A stretch of 64,000 nt of DNA, from contig NW_004955415.1 in assembly GCF_000276665.1 (NCBI RefSeq), forward strand, positions 31,095,619 to 31,159,618, read 5' to 3'. The notes below the pieces were generated by a model. It made no database searches. It worked only from the letters and a program-made list of their open reading frames with translations, and had not been told where the DNA came from. This DNA comes from Chinchilla lanigera. Lineage: Eukaryota; Chordata; Mammalia; Rodentia; Chinchillidae. The stretch's first letter is position 1, and the number at the start of each line of letters is the position of its first letter. Below are positions 58,701-64,000 of the stretch, piece after piece. The position numbers and the translations under genes were made by a program.

Positions 58701-58948
58701 CCCAGGAACCAACCGATCCTGCCGCTGCCGAAGTCGCAGTCGCAGACGGTGTGGTAGGGGGCGTCCCACACCAGAGTGTCGCGAGCCAGGGGCCCCCAGA
58801 AGGCTGCGGGCTCGCGGGCGGCCTGCGCACGGCGCGCGGGGTACGAGGCTGCCCTGGCCTGGGGAGGCGCCGTGTGCGCCCCGATACCCGCGCGCGCCAG
58901 GACGCCCCGCAGCCGCCCCACGCCGCGGCCCAGGCTGCGCGCCGCCAT
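23092..58948 (-). CDS. ACSS1: ACSS1, mitochondrial acetyl-CoA synthetase (complete, 14 coding exons, 667 aa)
   Basis: Catalyses acetate + ATP + CoA to acetyl-CoA + AMP + PPi in the mitochondrial matrix. The N-terminus ([15 protein letters not shown], arginine-rich and without acidic residues) is a matrix-targeting peptide. Adenylate-forming motifs are in order: P-loop [11 protein letters not shown] 271-281, DIGWITGH 314-321, GEP 395-397, DTWWQTETG 419-427, YFTGDG 507-512, hinge Asp528 in [17 protein letters not shown] 534-544 and PKTRSGK 614-620. By alignment to bacterial Acs the acetate pocket is Ile318, Thr319, Val394 and Trp422. Lys620 is the catalytic lysine, equivalent to the residue regulated by acetylation and SIRT3 in mammals. 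The CDS joins 58681-58948, 51586-51682, 38235-38434, 36155-36330, 35657-35809, 32094-32241, 31307-31444, 30555-30647, 29465-29577, 29087-29213, 28384-28511, 28185-28248, 24679-24797 and 23092-23271. All borders are GT-AG and the frame stays open. From memory the human protein is 689 aa; the difference lies in exon 1. ACSS2 is excluded by the presequence and by APMAP synteny. Confidence 0.97.
23957..24020 (+). mobile_element. ID-type SINE
   Basis: GGTGGGGATAGCACAGGGGC, then GCATGTGCAAGGCCCCGGG. Decayed 3' end. Confidence 0.75.
24025..24235 (+). mobile_element. Possible MaLR LTR fragment
   Basis: AAAGCCCACATGTTGAGGTG, GTGGGCTTTGGAAGTTGGAT and CTCAGTTATTTTGTCAGAGC occur in the order seen in MLT/MST-type LTRs. 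Weak. Confidence 0.4.
24371..24555 (-). mobile_element. ID plus B1 composite SINE
   Basis: Reverse ID (TGGCACTGGGGATTGAACCT) followed by reverse B1 (TGCCTCAGCCTCCCAAGTAG, CTGGGATCATAGGCGC). Confidence 0.8.
24679..24797 (-). CDS. ACSS1: ACSS1 coding exon 13
   Basis: Acceptor CCTTCCAAG, donor ATCCTG/GTGAGT. Encodes residues 569-608 ([19 protein letters not shown] through [10 protein letters not shown]). The acceptor is AAG, less common than CAG. Confidence 0.95.
24893..25007 (-). mobile_element. B1-type SINE
   Basis: CCAGAGTCTTGCTGTGTGGC, TCCTGCCTCAGCCTCCCATG, GCTGGGACTATAGGCATGTG. Confidence 0.88.
26522..26558. repeat. 8-bp tandem repeat (AACAGCCG)n
   Basis: Four to five units, one with a single substitution (AACAGCCA). 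Confidence 0.9.
27085..27605. repeat. Minisatellite, about 30-32 bp unit
   Basis: About 16-18 imperfect copies built on GGTCAGTGTGCCC and GTGACCTGGC. Spacing between core starts is mostly 29-32 bp, with a few half-length steps near 27303-27319 and 27441-27457. Confidence 0.9.
28185..28248 (-). CDS. ACSS1: ACSS1 coding exon 12
   Basis: Acceptor GTGGTGCAG, donor GAGAAG/GTGAGT. Encodes residues 548-568 plus one base ([20 protein letters not shown]). It opens the mobile C-terminal domain. Confidence 0.96.
28384..28511 (-). CDS. ACSS1: ACSS1 coding exon 11 (hinge)
   Basis: Acceptor GGCTGCAG, donor GCCATG/GTGAGC. Encodes residues 505-547, with [26 protein letters not shown] and [10 protein letters not shown]. 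Asp511 contacts ATP ribose in homologues and Asp528 is the domain hinge. Confidence 0.97.
28512..29086 (-). other. ACSS1 intron 10
   Basis: Short GT-AG intron with no recognisable repeat. Confidence 0.9.
29087..29213 (-). CDS. ACSS1: ACSS1 coding exon 10
   Basis: Acceptor GTCTGCAG, donor CCCAG/GTGAGT. Encodes residues 463-504 plus one base ([38 protein letters not shown]). Confidence 0.97.
29465..29577 (-). CDS. ACSS1: ACSS1 coding exon 9
   Basis: Acceptor CTCGTAG, donor GAGAAG/GTATGT. Encodes residues 425-462 ([20 protein letters not shown], then [17 protein letters not shown]). Confidence 0.97.
29578..30554 (-). other. ACSS1 intron 8
   Basis: GT-AG intron. A MIR fragment lies at 30375-30465; I see nothing else. 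Confidence 0.9.
30375..30465 (-). mobile_element. MIR fragment
   Basis: ACAGGCTGGGAAACTGAGGC followed by CCTGAGAAG matches the reverse complement of the MIR core. Confidence 0.7.
30555..30647 (-). CDS. ACSS1: ACSS1 coding exon 8 (GEP and WWQT motifs)
   Basis: Acceptor CTTCCAG, donor CAGACAG/GTGAGC. Encodes [13 protein letters not shown] (394-406) and [10 protein letters not shown] (415-424). Trp422 is the residue that shortens the acyl pocket to acetate in this family. Confidence 0.97.
30648..31306 (-). other. ACSS1 intron 7
   Basis: GT-AG intron of about 660 bp, nothing recognisable. Confidence 0.9.
31307..31444 (-). CDS. ACSS1: ACSS1 coding exon 7
   Basis: Acceptor CCTGCAG, donor TCGG/GTGAGC. 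Encodes residues 348-393 plus one base ([35 protein letters not shown]). Confidence 0.97.
31445..32093 (-). other. ACSS1 intron 6
   Basis: GT-AG intron of about 650 bp, nothing recognisable. Confidence 0.9.
32094..32241 (-). CDS. ACSS1: ACSS1 coding exon 6
   Basis: Acceptor GTCCGCAG, donor AATGCTG/GTGAGG. Encodes residues 299-347 plus one base: [38 protein letters not shown]. Carries acetate-pocket residues Ile318 and Thr319. Confidence 0.97.
33115..33225. repeat. CA-rich low-complexity tract
   Basis: Interrupted (CA)n mixed with CATGTGCA blocks. Confidence 0.85.
33560..33674 (-). mobile_element. B1-type SINE
   Basis: GTAGTCCAGGCTGGCCTTGA, CAGCCTCCCAAGTGCTGGGA, CCACCAAGCCCAGC. Confidence 0.92.
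35030..35187 (-). mobile_element. B1-type SINE with T-run
   Basis: T-run, then CTTTTTGAGATAGGGTTTCA, GTTCAGGCTGACCTTGAACT, TGAGTGCTGGGATTACAGGC. Confidence 0.93.
35325..35404 (-). mobile_element. ID-type SINE
   Basis: GGCTGGAGCTCAAACCCAGG, ACACAAGGCACACTCTTTAC, AGCCACATCCTCAGC. Confidence 0.85.
35657..35809 (-). CDS. ACSS1: ACSS1 coding exon 5 (ATP-binding P-loop)
   Basis: Acceptor TCCTTCAG, donor CACAAG/GTAGGT. Encodes residues 248-298, including [19 protein letters not shown] and [12 protein letters not shown]. The loop reads GSPKGLVH; I remember GMPKGIVH in human. Confidence 0.97.
35810..36154 (-). other. ACSS1 intron 4
   Basis: GT-AG intron of 345 bp, holding one plus-strand ID SINE at 35938-36006. 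Confidence 0.92.
35938..36006 (+). mobile_element. ID-type SINE
   Basis: CTGGGGAGGCCGCACACTGG, AGGCACGAGGCCTGGGTTCC, ATCCCCAGGGCC. Confidence 0.85.
36155..36330 (-). CDS. ACSS1: ACSS1 coding exon 4
   Basis: Acceptor TCTGCTAG, donor GAGCAG/GTGGGT. Encodes residues 189-247 ([20 protein letters not shown] through GELDVPLEQ). Confidence 0.97.
36331..38234 (-). other. ACSS1 intron 3
   Basis: GT-AG intron of about 1.9 kb. No SINE recognised. A string at 37540-37575 recalls an hAT terminus. Confidence 0.88.
38235..38434 (-). CDS. ACSS1: ACSS1 coding exon 3
   Basis: Acceptor CTGCAG, donor GATG/GTGAGT. Encodes residues 122-188 plus one base, with [30 protein letters not shown] and [17 protein letters not shown], all strongly conserved in acetyl-CoA synthetases. 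Confidence 0.97.
39690..39794 (-). mobile_element. Young ID-type SINE with 15-bp target duplication
   Basis: T-run, then TCTCCGGTACCGGGAACCAA, CTTGCGCTTGCCAGGCAGGC, GCCGCTGAGCTAAATCCCCA. Flanked by CTGGGCTAGCTTTCT at 39675-39689 and 39795-39809. Confidence 0.94.
39994..40157 (+). mobile_element. Full-length B1-type SINE with 15-bp target duplication
   Basis: GCCAGGCGTGGTGGCGCACA, CCTGTAATCCCAGCACTCGG, CAAGGCCGGCCTGAACTGCA, then a long A-tail. Flanked by AAATGACTAAAACCA at 39976-39990 and 40165-40179. Confidence 0.95.
40301..40358. repeat. 40-bp period duplication
   Basis: TGGAGACACGTGTGCAAG occurs at 40301-40318 and again at 40341-40358. Confidence 0.9.
41268..41298. repeat. (GAT)n microsatellite
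   Basis: About ten GAT units with one GGT interruption, abutting an ID tail. Confidence 0.95.
41299..41375 (-). mobile_element. ID-type SINE
   Basis: CTGCTGAGGACTGAACCCAG, CCACTAAGCACATCCTCTAC, CGAACTACACCCCATCCC. Confidence 0.88.
41797..41893 (-). mobile_element. ID-type SINE (same subfamily as 39690)
   Basis: T-run, GGTACCGGGAATCAAACTTG, CTTGCGCTTGCCAGGCAGGC, GCCGCTGAGCTGCATCCC. Confidence 0.93.
42233..42345 (+). mobile_element. ID-type SINE with (AAT)n-rich tail
   Basis: GGCTGACTGTGCAGTGCAGT, GTGCAAGGCCCTGCGTTCAA, ACCCCAGCACC, then an A/T-rich tail. Confidence 0.85.
42712..42830 (+). mobile_element. Ancient mammalian interspersed repeat, class uncertain
   Basis: CATTCACTCGACAAATATTT, ATTGAGCATCTTTTATGAGC, CAGATGCTGGGAAGAAGGC resemble a widespread old mammalian repeat. 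I cannot settle its family. Confidence 0.45.
42945..43016 (-). mobile_element. ID-type SINE
   Basis: TGGAGATTGATCCTAGGGCC, ATGCAAAGCAAGCACTCCGC, CACTGAGCTACATTGCCCC. Confidence 0.9.
43679..43709. repeat. (TG)n microsatellite
   Basis: About 15 TG units, abutting a minus-strand ID fragment. Confidence 0.97.
43710..43759 (-). mobile_element. ID-type SINE fragment
   Basis: GACAGGTGCTCTACTGCTGA, GCTATATCCCCAGCCC. The inner half is replaced by the (TG)n tract. Confidence 0.85.
44172..44262 (-). mobile_element. MIR fragment
   Basis: CAGATGAAGAAGCTGAAACA, CAGAGAGGTTGAGCCGC, GTTCAGCTGGAAG. Confidence 0.75.
44408..44470 (+). mobile_element. ID-type SINE
   Basis: GGGGTGCAGCTCAGTGATAT, GCCCTGGATTCCATGCCAGC, then an A-rich tail. 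Confidence 0.8.
45835..45967 (+). mobile_element. Decayed B1-type SINE
   Basis: CAGCATGGTGACCCCTGCCT, GTAGCCCCAGCCACTAGGG, AAGCAGGAGGATTGCTTCAG. Confidence 0.8.
48040..48115 (-). mobile_element. MIR fragment
   Basis: TTCTACAGATGTGGAGAAAT, AGGCCCCAAAGCCACAGAG. Confidence 0.6.
49240..49360 (+). mobile_element. MIR fragment
   Basis: GACCTGGGCTTGAGCCCCAG, GGACAAGCCACTCCACCTCT, GGGTTAAAAATAATTCCTAT follow the MIR consensus order. Confidence 0.65.
49612..49682 (+). mobile_element. ID-type SINE
   Basis: CCAGGGTATAGCCTGGAAGT, GGGCCAGGGTTTGAGCCCCA. Confidence 0.8.
50855..50934 (-). mobile_element. ID-type SINE
   Basis: GGGGCTGGAGCCCAGGGCCT, CATGCTAGGCCAGCACTCAC, CATCTCAGCCCC. Confidence 0.87.
51143..51221 (+). 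mobile_element. ID-type SINE with 10-bp target duplication
   Basis: AGGGATATAGCTCAGTGGCA, TGCCTGCCTGGCAAGCACAA, GAGTTCTATTCCTGGCACC, A-tail. Flanked by AAGTGTTCTT at 51127-51136 and 51222-51231. Confidence 0.93.
51586..51682 (-). CDS. ACSS1: ACSS1 coding exon 2
   Basis: Acceptor CTGTGCAG, donor TACAG/GTACGG. Encodes [20 protein letters not shown] through EVRITY (residues 90-121, plus two bases of Arg122). Confidence 0.96.
52725..52890. repeat. Degenerate TG/TA-rich tract
   Basis: Many GTGTGTGTATG, TGTGCATG and GTATATATAG blocks, not a clean array. Confidence 0.85.
54078..54160. repeat. GA-rich purine tract
   Basis: GGAGGGAGGGAGGGAAGG and GAAGGAAGGAA blocks, nearly pure purine on the plus strand. 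Confidence 0.9.
55046..55128 (-). mobile_element. ID-type SINE
   Basis: T-run, GGCAGTGCTGATGGAAATCA, GGTAGGCAAGAGCTCTGCCA, CACCTCCAGCCCT. Confidence 0.8.
55598..55661 (+). mobile_element. ID-type SINE
   Basis: GGGCTGGGGATGCAGTCAAG, GAGCCCTTGCCTAGCCTGTG, ACCCTGGGTTCTCCAGC, leading straight into a purine-rich simple repeat. Confidence 0.88.
55662..55722. repeat. (GA)n(GACA)n simple repeat
   Basis: GAGAGAGA followed by GACAGACAGACAGACA units at the ID tail position. Confidence 0.93.
56462..56815 (-). mobile_element. ERVL-MaLR LTR (MST/THE1-like)
   Basis: TTGGTCCATTTTCTGTTACT, GTTCTGGAGGCCCGAGGG, CTCACCATGAGGGTAGCACC and AATCACCTCTGAATACCACA follow the order of a reverse-complement MST/THE1-type LTR. 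A short TG run (56606-56632) sits inside. Confidence 0.65.
58681..58948 (-). CDS. ACSS1: ACSS1 coding exon 1 (mitochondrial presequence)
   Basis: Start ATG at 58946-58948 in a strong context (G at -3, G at +4). Encodes residues 1-89 plus one base: targeting peptide, then [20 protein letters not shown] and [11 protein letters not shown]. Donor TCCG/GTGAGT. Residue 69 is Cys in HTVCDCDF, where I remember Trp in human. Confidence 0.96.
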
Positions 58949-58954
58949 CGCTCA

Positions 58955-58976
58955 CGCCGGTGCCGGTGCCGGTGCC
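58955..58976 (-). repeat. Hexanucleotide repeat (GGCACC)n in the ACSS1 5' UTR
   Basis: On the minus strand about three and a half GGCACC/CACCGG units lie within 30 bases upstream of the ACSS1 start codon. Confidence 0.9.
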
Positions 58977-59988
58977 TGAGCCTCGCGCCCCAGCCTGGGC
59001 CCTCCCGGCCCCGCCCCTCCTGGGTCCCCACGCACCACCTCCACCCGGCCGGGAGAAGGAGGAGCGGCCATGGGAGGAGCAGGCGAGGGGAGGGGAGGAG
59101 GCGGTGGTCCCGCGCCCGCCCGCCCCCGCCCCCGCGGGGCGGTTTCTGGTTTCGCGCCTCCCAAGCCCCGAGTTTCTCTGTCCTAAGCCCGGAGGCAAGA
59201 CGGGGGCGCGGGCTGCGGGCAGGGGGCCAAGGGCGTCGCCAGCATCTGGGGCCCGGCTCCTCTCGCGGGGTGGTTCTGAGTCCAGCGGGCCCAGGGGCTG
59301 CACAGCCCGACTCGGACCCCAGCCATCACCCCACGTCCTGTCCCCCACCCGCTGGCCTGGGCCCCATGTCCGTCACTTCCTGCCTGGTAAAAAGTAAAAG
59401 AAAACAACAGCCAGAATGCGCTCGCTAACTTGCTGAGTTTATGGCGGTGAGGTTTTCTCCTATGTGGCTGTGTGTGGCCGGGATTCAAACCCTGACATTT
59501 CTAGCCCTGGGACCTTGCTTGGCCCGGTGCTTGGTGCTTTGACTTCTCAGGACTCATTTTTCTTCTTTGCAGGGCTGGAGCAGCCCTCCCAGGAGGAGCG
59601 GGGTGGACTCAGGCTCAGATCCTGCCCGAGGTGATACGGGTACAGAGCTCTGCGGGAGGTGGAAGAGGTGTTGTGGAGGGGCCAGAAGGAGACTTGTCTC
59701 TGCCAGTTCTGAAATATTTCAACACCCGAGAAGTAAACACACAATGCACAAGATACACACGGGAAGGGGAATTTTGGAAAACTGGTTTGTTGAGTTCTTT
59801 GGGCTCTGAAAGATCCCTTCCTGTTGGCTGTGACCATGACACTGCCCAGGACAGAGCCTGGCCTCAGAGGAGCTCCAGGTGTGTGGGAGCCTGCCACCTG
59901 CCAGGGACAGCTGGGCAGGGACAGCAGCACGTGCTCCACACTGTGCCAGGACTCAACCTGCATGTCCACGTAGATTAAAAGTTATCCC

Positions 59989-60178
59989 AAGCCCGGTATG
60001 GTGGTGCACACGTGCAATTCCAGCATTCCAGCAGGCTGTGGCAGGAGGATTGCAAGTTCAAGCCCAGCCTGGCCAGTTTAGTGACTTAGAAGAGACCCTG
60101 CGTCAAAATTAAAATTTATCAAAAGAGCTGTGGATGTAGTTCAGTTTGAAGACCCTGGGTTCAACTGGGGGGCAGGGG
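59989..60178 (+). mobile_element. B1 plus ID composite SINE
   Basis: AGCCCGGTATGGTGGTGCAC, GCAGGAGGATTGCAAGTTCA, then an ID part AGCTGTGGATGTAGTTCAGT and GACCCTGGGTTCAACTGG. Confidence 0.85.
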
Positions 60179-60181
60179 CTG

Positions 60182-60310
60182 TTATCCCAGTCAGGCAGGT
60201 ATCCCAGTATATCTGCAGACCAACTACTCAGGAAACTGAGGCAGGAGGATTGCCTAAAGCCAAAATAAGTTTGGACAACATAGCAAGGTCTTGTAACAAA
60301 ACAAAACCAG
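60182..60310 (+). mobile_element. Decayed B1-type SINE
   Basis: CAACTACTCAGGAAACTGAG, GCAGGAGGATTGCCTAAAGC, CATAGCAAGGTCTTGTAAC. Confidence 0.75.
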
Positions 60311-60348
60311 ACCAGACCAGACCAAGTCAGGCCTTGGCTAGGGCCAAA

Positions 60349-60350
<2 letters not shown>

Positions 60351-60386
<36 letters not shown>
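60351..60386. repeat. (CA)n microsatellite
   Basis: About 18 uninterrupted AC units. Confidence 0.97.
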
Positions 60387-60391
<5 letters not shown>

Positions 60392-60454
60392 AAACAAGCA
60401 AAAAGAAAAAGTTACCTGGTACTATCAACCCCCCTCTGATTGTCAGCCTCCCAG

Positions 60455-60540
60455 TGGACCAAATAAGGAAGCTGAGCCCAGATAAAGACTTGTAAAGAGC
60501 ACATGGTTGGCAGGCAGGAGAGGAAGGCTGGCACCAGCAC
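60455..60540 (-). mobile_element. Possible MIR fragment
   Basis: AAATAAGGAAGCTGAGCCCA and TGTAAAGAGCACATGGTTGG resemble the reverse-complement MIR core. Confidence 0.5.
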
Positions 60541-61611
60541 TTGGCCCAAACGCCCATTTTAAATCAATATAAAAATGTGAACAGAGAGAGATTGTGATGT
60601 GGCAGCTGATCCCAGAGATGGCACTGACACTGCCTCCCGCCGTGTACGTGACAGCTGGCTGTTCTTTCCGGGAGCCCAGTCTGGGAGCAGCACCGTGTTA
60701 CCGTGCATGCTTAGCCCACCGGAGGGCCTGGCGTCCGTGCCCAGCACCACACATACGCATGCACATGCATGCACCAGGAGCCCAGCTCTCTCTCCGTCTG
60801 GGTCAGCCTCCTTGTTTGGCCAGCAGGACCTGGCACCTGTGGTGCCTCACAGCTCCAGGACTTGTGAGGCAGAGACCTCAGGGAGAAGAACAGCTCCTAG
60901 ACTCAGATGAGACCCCCAGGGCCTTCTGGCTCATCCATGACACAAAAGAGCTCCCCAGTCTGCTCACAGAACTAAAAAATCATCAAATGTCATCAAAAGC
61001 CACTAAATGCCGGTGTGCTTGTTACTTAGCTGTTGGTAGCTGATACAACTTCAACCACAAATACACGATTTTCTCTTACTCACCACCCTCTGCACTCAGC
61101 CTCCTTTACTGGTTGCTTTTCGTATATGTGCTGCCGAAGCGAGAACTACTGGTTGCTTTTCATCTCTTTGCCTTCAGAGTGTCGGGGACCTTGAGGCTCC
61201 ATCCCCAGTCCCCTCTCTTCCCTACCCCTAGGAGACAGCAGCCAGCTCTCTCGGCTCCAACTCTCCGGTCAGTATCTGTAGCTGGAAACTTTCCTGCCAA
61301 TCACAGCCTCTCTTCAACGTGCAGTCACCATCTGAGCATATCCGTGTCAAGTCCCTCAGGTCAGGGGACTGAAGATACACTTCCTGGGGTTGGCCATGCA
61401 CACTAGTCCCCCAAGGGCCCTCCCTTGAGTATGCATACGGTCTGTCACCTAGCAGCCTGGCTTCAAAGCAGCAAAAGCACTGACCTCCCATCCTACCCCT
61501 TCCTCTCCCAATCACACTGTCTCCTTTCTGAGTATTCATTAGGCTCCCAAAGGCTCCCACCCTACTCTGCAGCCTTACCAGCACCCACCACGGTTCCTTC
61601 AACACAAAGGT

Positions 61612-61690
61612 CGGGGATGGGGTGCAGCTCCGTGACGAGCACCTGCCTAGTGTGTGCCAGGCCTTGAGTGCCAGCCTCAGTACCACAAAA
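61612..61690 (+). mobile_element. ID-type SINE
   Basis: GGGGATGGGGTGCAGCTCCG, ACCTGCCTAGTGTGTGCCAG, GCCTTGAGTGCCAGCCTCAG. Confidence 0.85.
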
Positions 61691-61964
61691 CAACAAAGGT
61701 CAGATGAAGGCGTCCTGCAGCTCAGAGCAATCCAAAGGCTCCTGATTTCCCTGAGAGGACAGGCCTCGCCCTGACCCTGGCACAAGGAAGCATACCAGGG
61801 ACCTTGGGCTTCAAGGTCCCGCAGCCTCAGGCCCACCTGGCACCTTGCAGAGTGGCAGAACAACGGCCCATCTCCAGCCCATTGCAGCAGAGCCTGCAGT
61901 TAACCCATCCCCGGGAGACCTGTGCACACATTTGCATTTGAAAAGTGCCCCTGACCAGACCTAG

Positions 61965-62085
61965 GCACTCAATCACTTGTCATCCCAATTACTGGGGAGG
62001 CTGAGGCTGGAGAATCACTTCAGCCCAGGAGTTCCAGGCCAACCTGAGCAGCATAGCAAGACTCCATCTCGAAACAAAAACAGAA
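61965..62085 (+). mobile_element. B1-type SINE
   Basis: ATTACTGGGGAGGCTGAGGC, AGCCCAGGAGTTCCAGGCCA, GCATAGCAAGACTCCATCTC. Confidence 0.8.
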
Positions 62086-62659
62086 GCAGCAGTATGACCT
62101 CCCTTCTGCAGCCTCCCCCTCCAGAATCCCATCTCCCATCACCTCCCCCAGCCCAGCTGAGGGTCCAGACACTCAGGCCTCATCCTGCCACTCCAACACC
62201 AGGACCCAGCCCCAGGACCTTAGCACATGCTATCTTCCTGCCCAGAGTCTCTGCCCCAGAGCTTCACAACCCCCTAACCTCTTTCAGGTATCTCCAAACA
62301 TCCCTTAACCCACAAGGTGCTCTCTGATACCTCCCTGAAGCCAGGCCTCAGCTCTCAGCCCTAGTGCTAGCCCTTACTTTATTTTTTTCCATGCAGGTAT
62401 TCACTCTTTGTTTTCCTGCCCCTCTTAGCAGGAAGAGCTCTTTGAGAGAAGCTGCGGCACTGGCCGCGGCATGAGTGTGTCCGCGGCGGATGGGAGCATC
62501 CAGCGAGTAGTGAGCACCCCACAGAAGCTCCCTGGATTAACAAGACAGGCAGGAACAGGAGGTAGCCTAGGTGCACAGCTGACGCTGTGCCGTTCCACCA
62601 CCTTTGTTCTCTAAGTCTCAGTACTCAGTCACAAAGTGCACCGATGACTTCTTTTTCAT

Positions 62660-62740
62660 CTTTGTGGTGCTGGGGCTGGAATCCAGGGCCATGAGCATGT
62701 CAAGCACATGCTCCACCACTGAACCTCACCCCCAGCCCTC
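62660..62740 (-). mobile_element. ID-type SINE
   Basis: GTGCTGGGGCTGGAATCCAG, TCAAGCACATGCTCCACCAC, CTCACCCCCAGCCCT. Confidence 0.9.
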
Positions 62741-63685
62741 AGCCTCCTCTAACATCTGGAAACGAGACCTCTCGGGATGGGTAAAGAGAGGCAGCTGTGT
62801 GCACAGAGAACACTTCAGAGCCAACCAAGGGGCGTGGAGTTTCGCTTTCTGCTGCCCCACACATGCTAGAGCCCTCACAGGAAGCGTGACTGTCCCCAGC
62901 GAGACCACAGTCTCCCAGCACTGGAAGATGGGTGCCCCGTGGCTTGGTCCCTGGGATCCCCACCCAGCAGCATGGGGAGGATCCCGAGGGGACCCAGGCT
63001 GCTCATCCATCTCAGGACTGGCACTCCTGTGAGAGACAGTTCCTACCCCTGAGCTGAGATAGAGGCTACCGGCCCCACTTGGCTTGGCAAACAAGCTCGG
63101 GGCCCCCAGGCCAAGCAGTGAGCGAGTAGAGGGGCCACTGCCTGTTGGGGGACAGCTTCAGGGTACAGTCCGCAGACTCCCCTTCGCATCACCTTCATCA
63201 CTCCTGCCCCTCATGACTCTGAGAGACGGGCACCCAGCTGCTCCCAAGGGTCGAAGGACCTTCCTGGGATCTGTTCCGACTCCAGCATGGGGCAGCAGTG
63301 TCCCAGTGGGTGGAGTGGAGCGGGTGGGGGCAGGAAGGAAGGGCCCTGGAGAGCAGGGGCCCGGCACGAAGCAGACCGGTCACTGCAGAGTTGCTGTCCT
63401 TGGAAGTGGGGCCAGGGCAGGACAGCGGAGAGACAGCTGGTGGCTCCCGTCAGTGCCTGCCATTCCTTTCAGCCAGCAACCTGCGACTGGCGCTGGCCTG
63501 CTGGAAGTGGACTGCGCTCCCTCTGACCCTGAGGTCTCTGAAGGTCAAATGAGCAGCCCTGCTTCAGCTCAGCAGCACGCACGTGTTAGGGTGAGTAACC
63601 CCATCTTCATTTTTAACCTGGTTCCTACAGGAGCTTAGTCCCAAACAGTGGCCTCATGTAACATTTATCTAACGTAAGAAACAGC

Positions 63686-63808
63686 TGGGCATGGTGGTGC
63701 AAGCCTGTAATCCCAGCAGTCGGGAGGATGAGGCAGGAGGATCGGTGATTTCAAGGCCAGCCTGAACTATTAATGAGACTCTGTCTCAAAAAACAAAACA
63801 AAACACCA
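63686..63808 (+). mobile_element. B1-type SINE
   Basis: GCTGGGCATGGTGGTGCAAG, CCTGTAATCCCAGCAGTCGG, CAAGGCCAGCCTGAACTATT, CTGTCTCAAAAAAC. Confidence 0.94.
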
Positions 63809-64000
63809 ACAAGAAAAATCGATCTTGGTTGGTGACAGATGCCCCCATCTGCAAACCCTGCTGCAAAGCCACCAAATCCAGCATTGTGAAGTCACTGGTC
63901 TCCAAAGAACCTGCAAGTGCCCTGTGTCCTCTTCACCCGCCCATACCCTTCTCCCTATGACATTTGCAGGATGTCTGGGCCCCCGTGCACACCTCCCGGA

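Larger units (their letters stand above)
58450..59330 (-). promoter_or_regulatory. ACSS1: ACSS1 CpG-island promoter and 5' UTR
   Basis: Very GC-rich, CpG-dense block around ACSS1 exon 1. GC boxes upstream of the ATG include CCCCGCCCC (59009-59017) and a GC-rich run at 59117-59142. No TATA box seen. Inferred to be the single broad promoter of ACSS1. Confidence 0.8.
59331..64000. other. Region upstream of ACSS1
   Basis: No exon recognised on either strand. Contains B1-ID elements at 59989 and 60182, (CA)n at 60351, MIR at 60455, IDs at 61612 and 62660, and B1s at 61965 and 63686. In human the next gene in this direction is VSX1, but no homeobox or other VSX1 coding sequence is present here. 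Confidence 0.8.

Noticed and set aside
58538..59428. Long plus-strand open frame (296 codons) across the ACSS1 promoter
   Set aside because: It is antisense to exon 1 in CpG-rich DNA where stops are rare, its residue content is Arg/Pro/Gly/Ala biased, and it matches no family.
59331..64000. Exon of the next gene (VSX1 expected from synteny)
   Set aside because: I found no homeodomain or other recognisable VSX1 sequence; the gene probably lies beyond the right edge.

Overview
The window is mammalian nuclear DNA. It has split genes with GT-AG introns, CpG-island promoters, and many SINEs of two kinds: tRNA-derived ID-type elements and 7SL-derived B1-type elements, sometimes fused. There are also MIR and ERVL-MaLR relics and (CA)n/(TG)n microsatellites. 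ID plus B1 SINEs point to a rodent. The ID copies differ from the mouse/rat forms I know, and a castorimorph such as a beaver is possible, but that is a weak inference. The neighbouring pair APMAP-ACSS1, both transcribed on the minus strand, matches the arrangement on human 20p11.21.

Layout, left to right. Positions 1-12954 hold the 5' part of APMAP: coding exon 3 at 1478-1593, exon 2 at 4192-4308 and exon 1 at 12863-12954. The rest of the gene lies off the left edge. Its CpG-island promoter is at about 12955-13160, and CpG-rich DNA continues to about 13720. Positions 13161-21930 are intergenic, with a B1, relics of MaLR LTRs and a perfect 18-bp hairpin. Positions 21931-58948 hold the complete ACSS1 gene, which has 14 coding exons. 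Stop is at 23092-23094, the start codon is at 58946-58948, and the probable poly(A) signal is at 21946-21951. The ACSS1 CpG island spans about 58450-59330. From there to 64000 is upstream DNA containing only repeats that I can recognise.

I reconstructed the ACSS1 coding sequence from the splice sites. Exon lengths are 268, 97, 200, 176, 153, 148, 138, 93, 113, 127, 128, 64, 119 and 180 bases, 2004 in total, giving a 667-residue protein. All phases join and the frame is open, so the gene looks intact. ACSS1 makes acetyl-CoA from acetate in the mitochondrial matrix. APMAP is a type II membrane protein with a six-bladed propeller domain. The two genes are not known to act together; their adjacency is ordinary mammalian synteny.

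I found no undescribed multi-gene system. The observations most worth a second look are an hAT-like DNA transposon interrupted by a B1 with a perfect target duplication (5209-5550), the perfect hairpin at 20730-20772, a minisatellite in ACSS1 intron 12, and a palindromic poly(A) signal at the ACSS1 3' end.
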